A DNA stretch of 64,000 nt from Pusillimonas caeni (GCF_003545815.1 NZ_PDUW01000004.1:1-64000), one strand, 5' to 3'. Shown: positions 28,702 to 40,231, numbered from the stretch's first letter. A program made the numbers and translations. Notes: a model not told the origin generated them from the letters alone.

Positions 28702-29397
28702 TCATGCTCGGGAACTGGTTTTCGATGCCGGGTTTCTAGACCACAGATCGAGTACTGCATTGACCGTTTCATCGATGCTCAAACGTGATGAATCGATCGT
28801 GTTCGCATCGGGCGCCGGGCAAAGCGGCGCAACGCTGCGCGTGCGATCGCGATGATCGCGCGCCTGCATATCCTTCATGAGGTTTGCTAGATTAGCAGAA
28901 AAACCCTTTTCCTTCAACTGCTTACATCTTCTTTCAGCCCGCGCCGCGACGTCGGCCTCGAGGAAAATCTTGAGAGGGGCGTCGGGAAACACCACGGTTC
29001 CCATGTCGCGGCCGTCGGCCACCAGGCCCGGCCCGCAGCGGAAGGCCCGCTGGCGGGCCAGCAGCGCGTTGCGCAGCGGCATTTGCGGGGCGATGGCGGA
29101 AGCCAGGTTGCCCACTGTTTCGTCGCGGATGCGGGCCGCGACGTCGCAGCCGTCCAGCAGCACCTGCTCGCCCTTGAACTGCACGTCGAGTTCGCGCGCA
29201 ATGGCGGCGACCGCGGCTTCGTCCGAGGTGTCCACGCCGCGGTCCAGGCAAGCCAGCGCGCTGAGGCGGTAGAGCGCGCCGCTGTCCAGCACCGACCAGC
29301 CCAGAACCTGCGCCACGCGATGGGCGATGGTTCCTTTGCCGGAGGCGGTGGGGCCGTCGATGGTGATGACGGGTGTCTGCGGATTGGTCGCGTTCAT
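28702..29397 (-). CDS. cmk: Cytidylate kinase
   Basis: Cmk phosphorylates CMP and dCMP. The P-loop is [13 protein letters not shown] at residues 11-23. The CMP-binding region includes [18 protein letters not shown]. At 231 residues it is normal. It overlaps aroA by four bases (ATGA). Confidence 0.97.
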   Translation of the reverse strand: MNATNPQTPVITIDGPTASGKGTIAHRVAQVLGWSVLDSGALYRLSALACLDRGVDTSDEAAVAAIARELDVQFKGEQVLLDGCDVAARIRDETVGNLASAIAPQMPLRNALLARQRAFRCGPGLVADGRDMGTVVFPDAPLKIFLEADVAARAERRCKQLKEKGFSANLANLMKDMQARDHRDRTRSVAPLCPAPDANTIDSSRLSIDETVNAVLDLWSRNPASKTSSRA

Positions 29398-30716
29398 GCC
29401 GAGACCATCCCCTGGAACACCGAAAAATAGTCCGGGAACGTCTTGCTGACGCAGGCCGGATCCTGAATGACGACGGGGCACGGCCCGAAAGCGGCCAGCG
29501 AAAAACACATGGCCATGCGGTGGTCGTCGTAGGTGGCGATGCTGGCCTCGCGCCAGTCGTCGTGCTGCAGCGGATGCACCCGCAACCAGTCCTCGCCCTC
29601 TTCGACCTTGGCTCCCAGCTTGCCCAGCTCGGTGGCCATGGCGTGGATGCGGTCGGTTTCCTTGACCCGCCAGCTGCCGATGTTGCGCAAGGTGCAGGGG
29701 CCGTCGGCATACAGGGCCAGGGCGGCGGCCGTCATGGCGGCATCGGGAATGAGATTGAAATCTTCGTCGAAGGCCTTGAGCCGGTCGCCCCGGGCCACGC
29801 GCGCGCCGGAAACCTCGATCGAATCGGCATGCCAGGTGACCTGCGCCCCCATGGCCTGCAGGGTGTCGGCAAAGGCGATGTCGCCCTGTATGCTGCGCGA
29901 GCCCACTCCATGGATGTGCACCGGGCCGCCGCCGATGGCGCCCAGCGCCATGAAGTACGAGGCCGAAGAGGCGTCGCCCTCGATGCCGATGGCGCCCGGC
30001 GAGCGGTAGGCTGCGGATGCGGGAATGGTGAAGCGCTGCCAGCCCTCGCACTTGACGTCGACGCCGAAGCGGGCCATCAGGTTGAGCGTGATCAGGATGT
30101 AGGGCCGCGAGATCAGCACGCCCTCGACCTCGATGACCAGGTCGCGGCCCATCGCCGCGGTATAGATCGGCCCGGCCATCAGCAAGGCGGTCAGGAACTG
30201 GCTGGAAACCGAACCCTTGATGCGCACCGGCTCATCGGAGCCCAACCGCCCCTTGCCGATGGCCAGGGGCGGATAGCCCGGGCTGCCCAGGTAGTCGACC
30301 TGCGCCCCGGCCTGCCGAAGGGCATCCACCAGGTCGCCGATGGGCCGCTCGTGCATGCGCGGCACGCCAGAAAGGCGGTAGTCGCCCCCCATGAAGGCAA
30401 GCGCCGCCGTCAGGGGTCGGAACGCCGTACCGGCATTGCCCAGAAAAAGCTCGGCCCGCGCGTTGGGGAACGGACACCCCCCGGTAATCTCGAGCGTGCT
30501 TTCGTCCACTTCGCTCAAGGAAACGTCCAGGTCCCGCAGCGAGGCGATCATGACCCGCGTGTCGTCCGATTCGAGCAGGCCTCCGACCCGGGTCGTGCCC
30601 TGGGCCAGCGCGGCCAGCAACAGCACGCGGTTCGAAATGCTTTTGGAGCCCGGCAGGCGCACGTCGCCTTTCGCGGTCGTGAGCGGCTGCAGCAACAGGC
30701 TGGTATCAGAGGTCAT
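29394..30716 (-). CDS. aroA: 3-Phosphoshikimate 1-carboxyvinyltransferase (EPSP synthase)
   Basis: AroA condenses shikimate 3-phosphate with PEP in the sixth step of the shikimate pathway. The 440-residue protein has [16 protein letters not shown] near residue 23, [17 protein letters not shown] near residue 90 and the PEP-site segment [18 protein letters not shown]. The GNAGTA context is that of class I enzymes. The start overlaps the tyrA stop by four bases. Confidence 0.97.
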   Translation of the reverse strand: MTSDTSLLLQPLTTAKGDVRLPGSKSISNRVLLLAALAQGTTRVGGLLESDDTRVMIASLRDLDVSLSEVDESTLEITGGCPFPNARAELFLGNAGTAFRPLTAALAFMGGDYRLSGVPRMHERPIGDLVDALRQAGAQVDYLGSPGYPPLAIGKGRLGSDEPVRIKGSVSSQFLTALLMAGPIYTAAMGRDLVIEVEGVLISRPYILITLNLMARFGVDVKCEGWQRFTIPASAAYRSPGAIGIEGDASSASYFMALGAIGGGPVHIHGVGSRSIQGDIAFADTLQAMGAQVTWHADSIEVSGARVARGDRLKAFDEDFNLIPDAAMTAAALALYADGPCTLRNIGSWRVKETDRIHAMATELGKLGAKVEEGEDWLRVHPLQHDDWREASIATYDDHRMAMCFSLAAFGPCPVVIQDPACVSKTFPDYFSVFQGMVSA

Positions 30717-31627
30717 AAACGGCTCCTGCTACCCCAGAAACGGCGCGCCAGCGCCGCGCGTTCAAGAAAATCATACAAGCCCTGGCCGTCTTCGTCGCGC
30801 AGGCATTGTTCGGCCTGATCCAGGGCCGCCCGGAACTGGTCGAGTTCGTCGAGCACCGCCTTGCGGTTGGCCAGGAAGATGTCGCGCCACATCTCGGGCG
30901 AGCCCGCGGCGATGCGGGTGAAGTCGCGGAAACCCGTGCCCGCCAGCGCCATGCGCTGGTCGGAGTCCTTTGCCGCGGCCACCTGGCCCATGAAGACCGA
31001 CGCCAGGAAATGCGGCATGTGGCTGACCGACGCCAGCGCCGCGTCGTGGGCCTCGGGCTGCATGCTGACGACGCGCGCGCCGCAGGCCTCCCAGGCCCGC
31101 CGCAGCAGTCGCCGGCCCTCTTCGCGGTTTTCAGGCAGGGGGGTGAGCACCACGGTGCGCCCCTGGTACAGATCTTTGTGGGCGGCTTCCGGGCCCGTGG
31201 CTTCGGCCCCGGCGATGGGATGTCCGGGAATGAACTGGGCGATGCGCTCGCCCAGGGCCGAGCGCGCCGCCTGCGCCACGTCGGCCTTGGTGCTGCCGGC
31301 GTCGGTCAGCAGCGTGTCGGGGCGCAGATGCGGCGCCATGCGGGCCAGGACGGCCTCGGTCGCGCCGACCGGAATCGAGAGCAGAATGAGATCGGCCCGG
31401 GCGGCGGCTTCTTCGAGTGTGACGGCCTCGTCGATCAGGCCCAGGCGCCGCGCGCGGGCCAGGGTCCGGGGCTGGCGTCCGGCCCCGAGAATGGTCCCGG
31501 CGGCTCCGGCCTGCCGCATGGCGGCGGCGAACGAGCCGCCGATGAGGCCCACGCCCACGACAGCCAGCACGCCGGCCAGGGGCGGGCCGGAGGATGCGGG
31601 GACGGGGCCGGCGTCCGTTGCGCTCAT
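30713..31627 (-). CDS. tyrA: Prephenate dehydrogenase family protein
   Basis: TyrA oxidises prephenate (or arogenate) on the way to tyrosine. The 304-residue protein has the Rossmann motif [15 protein letters not shown] from residue 23 and the conserved segments [11 protein letters not shown] and SHMPHFLAS. There is no fused chorismate mutase or ACT domain. It lies between pheA and aroA, the common betaproteobacterial order. Specificity for prephenate or arogenate cannot be read. Confidence 0.94.
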   Translation of the reverse strand: MSATDAGPVPASSGPPLAGVLAVVGVGLIGGSFAAAMRQAGAAGTILGAGRQPRTLARARRLGLIDEAVTLEEAAARADLILLSIPVGATEAVLARMAPHLRPDTLLTDAGSTKADVAQAARSALGERIAQFIPGHPIAGAEATGPEAAHKDLYQGRTVVLTPLPENREEGRRLLRRAWEACGARVVSMQPEAHDAALASVSHMPHFLASVFMGQVAAAKDSDQRMALAGTGFRDFTRIAAGSPEMWRDIFLANRKAVLDELDQFRAALDQAEQCLRDEDGQGLYDFLERAALARRFWGSRSRL

Positions 31628-31637
31628 GAACGGCCGC

Positions 31638-32723
31638 CTATTGCATGGGATAGGACCCCAGCACCTTGAAGAACGCCGCGCGTTCTTTCAGGGCCGCCAG
31701 GGCGCGCGCCACCGGAGCGTCGTCGCGGTGGCCGACGAGGTCGACATAGAAATAGTATTCCCACTGGCCGGTGCGGGCCGGCCGGGACTCGAGCCGGCTC
31801 ATCGACACACCGTTGTCCGCCAGCGGCGAGAGCACGTCGTGGACGGCGCCGGCGCGATTGGGCACGGCCAGGATGAGGCTGGTCTTGTCGTGGCCGCTGG
31901 CGGAGGGCTCCATATTGCCCACGGCCAGGAAGCGGGTGCGATTCTGCGGGTCGTCCTGGATGCCCGCGGCCACCACCTGGAGATCCCAGGCCTGGGCCGC
32001 CATGCTGCCCGCAATCGCCGCGACCGTGGTGTCTTCAGCGGCGATGCGCGCCGCCTCGGCATTGCTGGACGCCGCGTCGCGGGCAAGCCCCGGATAATGG
32101 CGGGAAAGCCAGCCCTGGCACTGCGCCAGGGCCTGCGGGTGCGCCATCACGCGGGTGACGCCCTCCATCGAGCCGGAGCGCGTCATCAGGCAGTGATGAA
32201 TGCTGAGCGAGCGCTCGCCCAGCACCCGCAGCGGGGAATTCAGCAACAAATCGAGAGTGCGATTGACCGCCCCCTCGGTGGAATTCTCGACCGGCACCAT
32301 GCCTGCGTGCGCCTGGCCGGCCTCGACGGCCCGGAAGACCTCGTCGAAGGAGTCGCAGCGCAGCTTGACGATGCTCTGGCCGAACTGCTCGACGGCGGCC
32401 TGCTCGGAAAAAGAGCCTTGCGGGCCCAGGTAGGCGACGACCAGCGGGCTTTCCAGCCCACGGCAGGCGGATATGATTTCGCGCCACACGGCGGCGATGC
32501 CCGCCCCGGTGAACGGCCCGTCGTTGAGCTCTTGCAGGCGCCGGATCAGGGCCGCCTCGCGTTCGGGCTTGAGTATCGGGCCGTCGGCGTCGACTTCCTG
32601 CTTGACTTCGCCCACCTGCAAGGCCAGCCGCGCCCGCTGATTGAGCAGGCCGAGAATCTGGCGGTCGACCGCGTCGATCTGTTCGCGCAGCGGCGCCAGC
32701 TTGCTTTGCAGTACTTTATCCAT
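31638..32723 (-). CDS. pheA: Chorismate mutase/prephenate dehydratase (P-protein)
   Basis: This bifunctional enzyme makes phenylpyruvate from chorismate. It has 361 residues in three parts. The chorismate mutase helices occupy about residues 1-90 ([19 protein letters not shown]). The prephenate dehydratase follows at 95-275 ([30 protein letters not shown]). A C-terminal ACT domain for phenylalanine feedback ([22 protein letters not shown]) ends the protein. Its first eight bases overlap serC. Confidence 0.97.
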   Translation of the reverse strand: MDKVLQSKLAPLREQIDAVDRQILGLLNQRARLALQVGEVKQEVDADGPILKPEREAALIRRLQELNDGPFTGAGIAAVWREIISACRGLESPLVVAYLGPQGSFSEQAAVEQFGQSIVKLRCDSFDEVFRAVEAGQAHAGMVPVENSTEGAVNRTLDLLLNSPLRVLGERSLSIHHCLMTRSGSMEGVTRVMAHPQALAQCQGWLSRHYPGLARDAASSNAEAARIAAEDTTVAAIAGSMAAQAWDLQVVAAGIQDDPQNRTRFLAVGNMEPSASGHDKTSLILAVPNRAGAVHDVLSPLADNGVSMSRLESRPARTGQWEYYFYVDLVGHRDDAPVARALAALKERAAFFKVLGSYPMQ

Positions 32724-33843
32724 GGCGTTTTTCGAAATCCCGCATGAAGTCGACAAGGGTCTGGACACCGGCCAGCGGCAGGGCATTGTAGATGGAGGCG
32801 CGCATGCCGCCCACGCTCTTGTGGCCCTTGAGCTGCAGCAGACCGGCCTGCTCGGCCTCGGCCAGGAAGGCGCCGTTGAGCGACTCGTCCGCCAGGATGA
32901 AGGGCACGTTCATGCGCGAGCGCACCGGGCGATGCACTGGATTGGCGTAGAAGGACGACTCGTCCAGATAGCCGTACAGCGTCCGGGCCTTGGCGATGTT
33001 GGCGCGTTCGATGGCCGCCACCCCGCCCTGCTTCTTGAGCCATTTGAACACCAGGCCCGCGACATAGATGGCGTAGGTGGGCGGGGTGTTGAACATGGAC
33101 TGCGCCTCGGCCACGTTGACATAGTCGAAGGCAGTGGGGCAGATGGGCAGGGCATGGCCGATGAGGTCGCGCCGGATGAACACCAGTGTGACTCCCGCCG
33201 GCCCGGCGTTTTTCTGGGCGCCCGCATAGACCATGCCGGCGCGCGAGAAATCGACCGGGCGCGAAAGAATGTGCGAAGAGGCATCGACCACCAGGGGCAC
33301 GTCGGGCGCGCCCAGGGCGGCCATGTCGGGCCAGTCGACGAATTCGACCCCGCCTATGGTTTCGTTGCTGCACAGATGCAGATAGGCCGCGTCGCGGCGC
33401 ACACGCCAGCTGTCGGCGGCCGGAAACCACGTCCAGGGAGCTTGCTGGGCGCCGTCGAGCACGGCGGCCTCGCCGCTGCTGGCGGCGACGGCGATGTCTC
33501 CATAGCGTCCGGCCTCTTTGTACGACTTGCCGGACCAGGACCCGGACAGCACATAATCGGCCTTGCCCGAGCCGTTGCGCCCGATGAGGTTGAGCGGAAT
33601 GATGGCGTTCTCGGCCGTGGCGCCGCCCTGCATGAACAGCACGGCGAAGTCGTCCGGCACCGCCAGAAGCTCGCGCAGGTCGGCCTCGGCCTCGTCGCGG
33701 ATCTGCATGAACTGCTTGCCGCGATGGCTCATTTCCATGACCGACATGCCGCAGCCGTGCCAATCGGTCATTTCGGCGGCGGCCTGCTGCAAGACTTCAA
33801 GCGGCAGGACCGACGGCCCCGCCGAAAAATTCCAGGGCCGCAT
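32716..33843 (-). CDS. serC: Phosphoserine aminotransferase
   Basis: SerC is a PLP enzyme that makes O-phosphoserine for serine synthesis and also acts in pyridoxal phosphate synthesis. The 375-residue protein begins with the typical [17 protein letters not shown]. The PLP lysine is in [13 protein letters not shown]. It starts within the gyrA stop codon (TGATG, one-base overlap) and overlaps pheA, so gyrA-serC-pheA are probably co-transcribed. Confidence 0.97.
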   Translation of the reverse strand: MRPWNFSAGPSVLPLEVLQQAAAEMTDWHGCGMSVMEMSHRGKQFMQIRDEAEADLRELLAVPDDFAVLFMQGGATAENAIIPLNLIGRNGSGKADYVLSGSWSGKSYKEAGRYGDIAVAASSGEAAVLDGAQQAPWTWFPAADSWRVRRDAAYLHLCSNETIGGVEFVDWPDMAALGAPDVPLVVDASSHILSRPVDFSRAGMVYAGAQKNAGPAGVTLVFIRRDLIGHALPICPTAFDYVNVAEAQSMFNTPPTYAIYVAGLVFKWLKKQGGVAAIERANIAKARTLYGYLDESSFYANPVHRPVRSRMNVPFILADESLNGAFLAEAEQAGLLQLKGHKSVGGMRASIYNALPLAGVQTLVDFMRDFEKRHG

Positions 33844-36548
33844 CAGTCGTTCTCCCCCGTTTCCGGGTCGGAGCCCGCGCCGGCATCGTCCGAGCCGGAC
33901 CGGTCCGGGGCGTCGCCGGCCCCGGATGCGCCCTGCTCGGCCGGCGAATCTTCGTCACCCGGCTCGTCGTCCAGGTCGGCATCGCTTTCGACCACGCGAC
34001 GCACGCCCGACAGGGTGCTGTCCTCGTCGACGTTGATGAGGGTGACGCCCTGGGTGGCGCGGCCCATTTCACGGATTTCGGACACGCGGGTGCGGACCAG
34101 CACGCCGGCGGTGGTGATGAGCATGATTTCGTCGGCCGGCGTCACCAGCACGGCCCCCACGACCTTGCCATTGCGGGCCGAGGTCTGGATCGCGATCATG
34201 CCCTTGGTGCCGCGCCCGTGGCGGGTGTACTCGACGATGGAAGTGCGCTTGCCGTAGCCGTTCTCGGTGGCGGTGAGCACGCTTTGCGACTCGTCGCCCG
34301 CCACCAGCAGCGAGATGACCTGCTGGCCGTCTTCGAGCGACATGCCGCGCACGCCGCGCGCCGTGCGGCCCATGGGACGCACGTCGTTCTCGTCGAAGCG
34401 CACCGCCTTGCCGCTGTCGGAGAACAGCATGACGTCGTGCTTGCCGTCGGTAAGATCGGCGCCGATGAGGTAGTCGCCTTCGTCCAGCGCCACGGCGATG
34501 ATGCCGGCCTTGCGGGGGTTGGAGAAGTCGGACAGCGGCGTCTTCTTGACCGTGCCGCGGGCCGTCGCCATGAAGACGTAATGGTCGTCGCTGAATTCCT
34601 TCACGGCCAGCACCACGGTGATCTTCTCGCCGTCGACCAGGGGGAACATATTGACGATGGGCCGGCCGCGCGCGCCGCGCGAACCCTGCGGGACTTCCCA
34701 GACCTTGAGCCAGTACACGCGCCCGCGGTCGGAGAAGCACAGCAGATAGTCGTGCGTATTGGCGATGAAGAGCTGGTCGATCCAGTCGTTTTCCTTCATG
34801 GTGGTGGCCTGGCGGCCGCGGCCGCCGCGCTTCTGCGCCCGGTATTCGGACAGCGGCTGGCTCTTGATGTAGCCGCTTTGCGACAGGGTGACCACCATGT
34901 CCATGGGGGTGATGAGGTCTTCGGTGTCGAGCTCGGTGGCGTTGTGCTCGATCTGCGAGCGGCGCACGTCTTTGGCATTGGTGCTGAAATCGGTCTTCAG
35001 CGCCAGCAGTTCGTCGCCGATGATGGCGGTGATGCGCTCGGGCCTGGCCAGGATGTCGAGCAGATCGGCGATGGTTTCCATGATCTCTTTATATTCGCCG
35101 ACGATCTTGTCCTGCTCCAGGCCGGTCAGGCGCTGCAGGCGCATATTGAGGATTTCCTGCGCCTGGACGTCGCTGAGGCGATATTGGCCGTCGTCCTGCA
35201 GCCCGTAGCCGGCATCGAGCCCTTCGGGCCGATAGGCGGCCCGGCCGCCCGGGGTGTCGCCCTGGTCGGCGCGCTGCAGCATCTCGCGCACGAGCGACGA
35301 ATCCCAGCTGCGCGCCATGAGCTCCTGGCGCGCGACCGGCGGCGTGGGCGCCGCTTTGATGATGGCGATGAAATCGTCGATATTGGCCAGCGCCACAGCC
35401 AGGCCTTCCAGCACGTGGCCGCGGTCGCGCGCCTTGCGCAGCTGGTACACGGTGCGGCGCGTGACGACTTCGCGCCGATGGGCCAGGAAGTGCTGGACGA
35501 GCTGCTTGAGATTGAGCAGGCGCGGCTGGCCGTCGACCAGCGCCACCAGGTTCATGCCGAAAGTGTCTTGCAGCTGCGTATTCTTATATAGATTGTTGAG
35601 AACGACCTCGGGCACCTCGCCGCGCTTGAGCTCGATGACCAGGCGCATGCCGTCTTTGTCGGACTCGTCGCGGATGTCGGAAATGCCTTCGATCTTGCGC
35701 TCGTTGACGAGCTCGGCAATGCGCTCCTGCAGAGACTTTTTATTGACCTGGTAGGGAAGCTCGTCGACGATGATGGCCTGGCGATTGCCTTTTTCGGCGT
35801 CCTCGAAGTGGGTCTTGGCCCGCATGATGACCCGCCCGCGGCCCGTGCGATAGCCTTCACGCACGCCGCTCATGCCGTAGATGATGCCGCCCGTGGGGAA
35901 ATCCGGCGCCGGGATGAGCTCGATCAGCTCGTCGACCGTGCATTCGGGGTGGCGCAGGCAATACAGGCAGCCGTCGACCACCTCGGCCAGATTGTGCGGC
36001 GGAATATTGGTGGCCATGCCCACGGCAATGCCCGAGCTGCCGTTGACCAGCAGGTTGGGCAGGCGCGAGGGCAGCACCAGCGGCTCTTGCTCGCTGCCGT
36101 CGTAGTTGGGACCGAAATCGACCGTTTCCTGGTCGATGTCGGCCAGCAGCTCGTGGGCGATGCGGGCCAGGCGGATTTCGGTGTAACGCATGGCGGCCGC
36201 GCTGTCGCCGTCGACCGAACCGAAGTTGCCCTGGCCGTCGACCAGCATGTAGCGCAGCGAGAAATCCTGCGCCATGCGGACGATGGTGTCGTAGACGGCT
36301 GAGTCACCATGCGGGTGATACTTACCGATGACATCGCCGACGATGCGCGCCGATTTCTTGTAGGCCCGGTTCCAGTCGTTGTTGAGTTCGTGCATGGCGT
36401 AGAGCACGCGCCGATGCACCGGCTTGAGACCGTCGCGCACGTCGGGCAGGGCCCGCCCCACGATCACGCTCATTGCGTAATCGAGGTAGCTGCGACGCAT
36501 CTCCTCTTCCAGAGAAATCGGAAGAGTCTCCTTGGCGTAGGAATCCAT
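33843..36548 (-). CDS. gyrA: DNA gyrase subunit A
   Basis: GyrA is the breakage-reunion subunit of DNA gyrase. The 901-residue protein is full length. The catalytic Tyr122 is in [10 protein letters not shown]. The quinolone-resistance region reads [13 protein letters not shown] with Ser83 and Asp87 in E. coli numbering, the susceptible-type residues. The GyrA box QRGGRGR-type motif appears as QKRGGRGRQ, followed by six beta-pinwheel repeats. The C-terminal 45 residues are acidic and disordered. The ATG at 36548 is preferred to an upstream one because the family begins there. Confidence 0.98.
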   Translation of the reverse strand: MDSYAKETLPISLEEEMRRSYLDYAMSVIVGRALPDVRDGLKPVHRRVLYAMHELNNDWNRAYKKSARIVGDVIGKYHPHGDSAVYDTIVRMAQDFSLRYMLVDGQGNFGSVDGDSAAAMRYTEIRLARIAHELLADIDQETVDFGPNYDGSEQEPLVLPSRLPNLLVNGSSGIAVGMATNIPPHNLAEVVDGCLYCLRHPECTVDELIELIPAPDFPTGGIIYGMSGVREGYRTGRGRVIMRAKTHFEDAEKGNRQAIIVDELPYQVNKKSLQERIAELVNERKIEGISDIRDESDKDGMRLVIELKRGEVPEVVLNNLYKNTQLQDTFGMNLVALVDGQPRLLNLKQLVQHFLAHRREVVTRRTVYQLRKARDRGHVLEGLAVALANIDDFIAIIKAAPTPPVARQELMARSWDSSLVREMLQRADQGDTPGGRAAYRPEGLDAGYGLQDDGQYRLSDVQAQEILNMRLQRLTGLEQDKIVGEYKEIMETIADLLDILARPERITAIIGDELLALKTDFSTNAKDVRRSQIEHNATELDTEDLITPMDMVVTLSQSGYIKSQPLSEYRAQKRGGRGRQATTMKENDWIDQLFIANTHDYLLCFSDRGRVYWLKVWEVPQGSRGARGRPIVNMFPLVDGEKITVVLAVKEFSDDHYVFMATARGTVKKTPLSDFSNPRKAGIIAVALDEGDYLIGADLTDGKHDVMLFSDSGKAVRFDENDVRPMGRTARGVRGMSLEDGQQVISLLVAGDESQSVLTATENGYGKRTSIVEYTRHGRGTKGMIAIQTSARNGKVVGAVLVTPADEIMLITTAGVLVRTRVSEIREMGRATQGVTLINVDEDSTLSGVRRVVESDADLDDEPGDEDSPAEQGASGAGDAPDRSGSDDAGAGSDPETGEND

Positions 36549-36864
36549 AGAGGTGTCTAAAGGTAAATTCGTGAACAGAAACCGAGTACGGGCCAATAGG
36601 AAATTCTAGCACTTCCGGGGTGTTCGCCCTGAAACCATGCCAGGAGCCGCCTGCCGCCCCGCGCATCCGCTCCCGCAGCCCCCTCCCCCCTCGGGAATTT
36701 CAGAACTTACTTCAACTTTCGAAGACTGTTGCCAAAATCCAACGTTGCCTGGAAAGTTGAGGTAGAATTCCGCCTATCTGGACTCCAGACGTGAATCAGG
36801 CTTAACCAACGTTGCTGAAATGCCGTAAGATTTGCCCGACAACGCCTGATTTACAGCGCAATTC
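36549..36864. other. Intergenic region upstream of gyrA and ompA
   Basis: No gene is visible. The region holds the divergent control sequences of gyrA (minus) and ompA (plus). A 6-1-6 inverted repeat (TCTGGA/TCCAGA) lies at 36777-36789. I could not fix a convincing gyrA promoter. Confidence 0.5.
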
Positions 36865-36893
36865 TTGGATAGAACCCAGGGCATTGCTATACT
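36865..36893 (+). promoter_or_regulatory. Sigma-70 promoter of ompA
   Basis: TTGGAT (36865-36870) and TATACT (36888-36893) are separated by exactly 17 bp. Transcription would start near 36900 and give a 5' leader of about 70 bases ending in GAGGAGAAAC before the ompA ATG. Confidence 0.75.
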
Positions 36894-36972
36894 GGTTACG
36901 GTTACGTTTTATTTACTATGCGGCGGAGGTTCGCTGCGCCACTTTCAGCATCTAGCTCAAACGAGGAGAAAC

Positions 36973-37554
36973 ATGAATAAACCCTCCAAAATCGCATTAG
37001 CGCTTGCCGTCGCGGCCTTCTCGGCTTCGGGCGCAGTGTCCGCGCAAACTATCGATAATTGGCAAAACCCGTACGGTGACGTCTGGATGAACGGCACCAA
37101 CGAGCTCTGCTGGCGCAACAACTTCTGGACGCCCGCCACCGGCATCGCCGGGTGTGATGGCGTGCCTGTCGCACAACAAACCGAAGTCGTGGCCCCCACC
37201 GCCACCAAGGTCGTCCTGAACGCCGACACCTTCTTCGATTTCGACAAAGACACGCTCAAGCCCGAAGGCCGCCAGGTTCTCGACCAGGTCGCCGCCCAGG
37301 CTTCGTCCATCAACCTCGAAACCCTGATCGCCGTCGGCCACACCGACTCCATCGGTACCGAGCAGTACAACCAGGGCCTGTCCGAGCGCCGCGCCAACTC
37401 GGTCAAGCAGTACCTGGTCGGCAAGGGCATCGACCCCAACCGCATCTACACCGAAGGCAAGGGTGAGCTCCAGCCCGTGGCCAGCAACGCCACGCGCGAA
37501 GGCCGCGCCCAGAACCGTCGCGTAGAAATCGAAATCGTGGGTACGCGCCGCTAA
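36973..37554 (+). CDS. ompA: OmpA-family outer-membrane protein
   Basis: This 193-residue protein has a signal peptide cleaved after about residue 24 (AVSA/Q) and a short Trp-rich mature N-terminus (WQNPYGDVWMNGTNELCWR). The C-terminal OmpA domain contains FFDFDKDTLKPEGRQ and NQGLSERRANSVKQYL with the peptidoglycan-binding GHTDSIG. The eight-strand barrel of enteric OmpA is missing, as in the Bordetella homologue, so the N-terminus may be anchored another way. An excellent ribosome-binding site and promoter suggest high expression. Confidence 0.93.
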   Translation: MNKPSKIALALAVAAFSASGAVSAQTIDNWQNPYGDVWMNGTNELCWRNNFWTPATGIAGCDGVPVAQQTEVVAPTATKVVLNADTFFDFDKDTLKPEGRQVLDQVAAQASSINLETLIAVGHTDSIGTEQYNQGLSERRANSVKQYLVGKGIDPNRIYTEGKGELQPVASNATREGRAQNRRVEIEIVGTRR

Positions 37555-37611
37555 TCGCTGCAACCACGACGCACGCGGGGTTTAGCGTCCGACGCTAAAT
37601 GCTACAGCTAC

Positions 37612-37650
37612 AATAAGGGCGCCTGTTACACAGGCGCCCTTATTCATTTC
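37612..37650 (+). terminator. Rho-independent terminator of ompA
   Basis: A perfect 15-bp stem (37612-37626 with 37630-37644, AATAAGGGCGCCTGT) has a 3-base loop followed by CATTTC. A smaller hairpin TTTAGCG/CGCTAAA lies at 37580-37598. It separates ompA from ubiG. Confidence 0.85.
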
Positions 37651-37675
37651 ACCTTTGCTTCTTCGGGCCTTCATC

Positions 37676-38401
37676 ATGCCAGCCGCCAAGCCGTCCGCCT
37701 CCGTCAACGTCGATCCGTCCGAACTCGAGAAATTCAGCGCCCTGGCGTCCCGCTGGTGGGACCCTGAAAGCGAGTTCAAGCCCCTGCATGTGATCAATCC
37801 CCTGCGTCTGGGGTGGATACAGGAACAAGCCGGCTCTCTGGACGGACTGACCGTGCTCGACGTGGGCTGCGGCGGCGGCATCCTGGCCGAAAGCATGGCC
37901 GTGGCCGGCGCCCAGGTCACCGGCATCGACCTGGCCGAAAAATCGCTCAAGGTCGCCAAGCTGCATGGGCTGGAATCGGGCGTGCCGGTCGACTACCAGG
38001 CCATCAGCGCCGAAGACATGGCCGCCCGACATCCCGGGCGGTTCGACGTCGTCACCTGCATGGAAATGCTCGAGCACGTTCCCGACCCGTCCTCCATCGT
38101 GCGCGCCTGCGGCCAGCTCGTCAAACCGGGCGGCTGGGTGTTTTTTTCCACCCTCAACCGCAATCCGAAGTCCTTTCTGTTCGCCATCGTCGGCGCCGAG
38201 TACTTGCTGCGCCTCCTGCCGCGCGGCACCCACAACTACGAGGGCTTCGTGAAGCCACGCGAACTAGCGGCCGCCGCCCGGGGCGCGGGCCTGTCGCCCT
38301 GCGCCATGGCCGGCATGGAATACAACCCCATCACCGACCACTACAAGCTCAGCGGCGATACCTCGGTCAATTACCTGATGGCCGCCCGGCGCGAAGCATA
38401 G
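37676..38401 (+). CDS. ubiG: Ubiquinone biosynthesis O-methyltransferase
   Basis: UbiG performs both O-methylations in ubiquinone synthesis. The 241-residue protein starts with the family segment [19 protein letters not shown]. It has the SAM motif [13 protein letters not shown] and the membrane-binding region near [20 protein letters not shown] chose the ATG at 37676 over one seven codons upstream. The ompA-ubiG-yaeQ-gph order resembles Bordetella. Confidence 0.96.
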   Translation: MPAAKPSASVNVDPSELEKFSALASRWWDPESEFKPLHVINPLRLGWIQEQAGSLDGLTVLDVGCGGGILAESMAVAGAQVTGIDLAEKSLKVAKLHGLESGVPVDYQAISAEDMAARHPGRFDVVTCMEMLEHVPDPSSIVRACGQLVKPGGWVFFSTLNRNPKSFLFAIVGAEYLLRLLPRGTHNYEGFVKPRELAAAARGAGLSPCAMAGMEYNPITDHYKLSGDTSVNYLMAARREA

Positions 38402-38405
38402 TTTC

Positions 38406-38945
38406 ATGGCCCTGCGCGCAACCATATACAAAGCCGATCTGCACATCGCCGACACGGACCGCGGCTACTACGCCAGCCACAGCGTTACGATCGCGCGTCA
38501 TCCGTCGGAAACCGAAGAACGCATGATGATCCGCTTGCTGGCCTACGCATTGTTCGCCGACGCGGACGACAGCCTGGGCTTCACAAAGGGGCTGTCCGAG
38601 ACGGACGAACCCGATCTCTGGCGCAAGGACCTGACCGGCGCGATTTTGCAATGGATAGAAATCGGCCTGCCGGAGGAGCGGCGCGTGCTGAAAGCCTGCG
38701 GCCGGTCGAGCGACGTGGTGGTGCTCGCCTATGGGCGCAATGCGGCGCTTTGGTGGCAGGGCGTGCGCAACGGACTGGAACGCGCCCGCAACGCGCGCGC
38801 CTATGTCCTGGACGTGGACGGATCGGCCGCATTGGGCCGCTTGGCCGAAAGAAAGATGGCGCTGAACATCAACATCCAGGATGCCAGCGCGTGGATATCG
38901 AGCGAAGCGGGCGAAGCCACCGTAAAAATACAAAAACTGGTTTGA
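38406..38945 (+). CDS. YaeQ family protein
   Basis: This 179-residue protein has the YaeQ signature MALRATIYKADLHIADTDRG at its start and later WQGVRNGLERARNARAY. The YaeQ fold is a variant of the PD-(D/E)XK nuclease fold. A biochemical role has not been settled, although suppression of rfaH-related defects was reported for the E. coli homologue. It starts four bases after ubiG stops, so co-translation is likely. Confidence 0.9.
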   Translation: MALRATIYKADLHIADTDRGYYASHSVTIARHPSETEERMMIRLLAYALFADADDSLGFTKGLSETDEPDLWRKDLTGAILQWIEIGLPEERRVLKACGRSSDVVVLAYGRNAALWWQGVRNGLERARNARAYVLDVDGSAALGRLAERKMALNINIQDASAWISSEAGEATVKIQKLV

Positions 38946-39064
38946 ACGCCGCGCCTATGACTGCATTATGTATATCGTCCCAGGCCAGGCGCCCGGCAAC
39001 CTGACCGCCATGAAACACAATCCCTTCACCGACCGCTGCAAACAGCCCCGAAAAAGCCTATTCC

Positions 39065-39727
39065 ATGAAAAGACTCGTATTGTTCGATTTTGACGGCACG
39101 CTGGCCGACACTGCTCCCGACCTGGCGGCGGCAGCCAACAAGCAGCGTCAGCGCAAGGGCCTGGAGCCCCTGCCCTACGAGGCCCTGCGCCCCATGGCCT
39201 CGCAAGGCGCCCGCGGCCTGCTGCGGGCCGGCCTGGACATGCTTCCCGACCACCCCGAGTATGAAGTATGCCGACGCCAGTTCCTGCAGGACTACGAGGC
39301 CGAGATGACCGTCCTGACCGCCCTCTTTCCCGGCGTGCCGGAATTGCTGGGCACCCTGAAAGAAAACGGTTATGCCTGGGGCATCGTCACCAACAAGATG
39401 GAATACCTGGCCCTGCCCATCGTCGAGCACCTGGGCCTGCACACCGAATGCGTGGTGACGGTGGGCGGCGACACCACGGGGCATTCCAAGCCCCACCCCG
39501 CCCCCTTGCTGCATGCCGCGCGCCAGGCGGGCGCCGACCCCGCCCATTGCATCTATGTCGGCGATGACGAGCGCGACATCGTCGCCGGCAAAGCCGCCGG
39601 CATGCATACGGTGGCCGCGGCCTACGGATATTGCGCGCTTTCCGAAGTGGCCGCTTGGAATGCCGACGCGGTGGCCGAATCGCCCGCCGAGATCTGGCCC
39701 ATCATCCGGACCCTCTGGCCGCGCTGA
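39065..39727 (+). CDS. gph: Phosphoglycolate phosphatase
   Basis: This HAD-superfamily phosphatase removes 2-phosphoglycolate, a product of DNA repair and oxygenation reactions. The 220-residue protein has motif I LFDFDGTLADT at residues 6-16, motif II IVTNK, a motif III lysine in SKPHPAP, and motif IV YVGDDERDI. HAD substrate specificity is not certain from sequence. In betaproteobacteria the gene beside ubiG is usually gph, which supports the call. Confidence 0.88.
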   Translation: MKRLVLFDFDGTLADTAPDLAAAANKQRQRKGLEPLPYEALRPMASQGARGLLRAGLDMLPDHPEYEVCRRQFLQDYEAEMTVLTALFPGVPELLGTLKENGYAWGIVTNKMEYLALPIVEHLGLHTECVVTVGGDTTGHSKPHPAPLLHAARQAGADPAHCIYVGDDERDIVAGKAAGMHTVAAAYGYCALSEVAAWNADAVAESPAEIWPIIRTLWPR

Positions 39728-39742
39728 AGCTGAAACAAAAAA

Positions 39743-39826
39743 GCCCCCACGCCGCGCAGGCTGGCGCCTGCTTGCTGCCCCAAAGGGGCCCTTTTTTTGC
39801 CTTGGGGCGGCCCGGCGGCAAAAAAA
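39743..39826. repeat. Terminator-like interspersed repeat, copy R2
   Basis: It matches 26359-26457 closely, with the blocks GCCCCCACGC, CTGCTTGCTGCCCC, GGGGC...TTTTTTTGCC and TTGGGGCGGCCCGGCGGCAA. It directly follows gph, and its CCCC/GGGG stem plus T-run could terminate gph transcription. Its right end merges with the ssrA terminator on the other strand. Confidence 0.75.
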
Positions 39827-39857
39827 GGGTGCTACCCAATTGGGAGCACCCTTTCTC
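39820..39857 (-). terminator. Rho-independent terminator of ssrA
   Basis: On the minus strand the stem AAGGGTGCTCCCA/TGGGTAGCACCCTT, with one bulged base, is followed by T7. It starts nine bases beyond the mature 3' CCA end of the tmRNA. Confidence 0.85.
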
Positions 39858-39865
39858 GTGGCATT

Positions 39866-40231
39866 TGGTGGAGTCGGGGGGAATTGAACCCCCGTCCGCA
39901 AGCCCTCTGCAGGCAGTTCTACATGTGTAGTCGGTTGATTTTAAGTTTTAACCTTGGAGCGTGCCAACCAACAGGCCCTTCCTTGGCGATTCACTTTTAG
40001 TTTAGGAACTTGCCCAGTGACCTGACAAGAACCGATTCTTTGTAGATGACGCTGCTGTAGGTTTTACCCTACCTGACCCAAAGACAAATCAGTGCAGCGG
40101 CTCACCGCTTAAGCGGCCAGAGCGAAACGCTCGTCGTTGGCGTTTGTAGTGTTCCAGTGGATTTACGAGCTTACTGGTGCTCGACATGCCCTGCTCTGTT
40201 TCGTGACCCACGTCGAAGCCGGATCGACCCC
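39866..40231 (-). ncRNA. ssrA: Transfer-messenger RNA
   Basis: tmRNA with SmpB rescues stalled ribosomes. The 366-base RNA starts GGGGTCGATCCGGCTTCGACG on the minus strand and ends in a tRNA-like T arm (GGGGGTTCAATTCCCCC) and CCA. The tag reading frame, 40109-40141, encodes ANDERFALAA and a TAA stop. This tag is the one known from Bordetella-type betaproteobacteria. A -10-like TACAAT lies on the minus strand at 40244-40249. A terminator follows the 3' end. Confidence 0.97.

Noticed and set aside
33843-36548. Fluoroquinolone-resistance substitution in gyrA
   Set aside because: Residues 83 and 87 are Ser and Asp, the susceptible-type residues.
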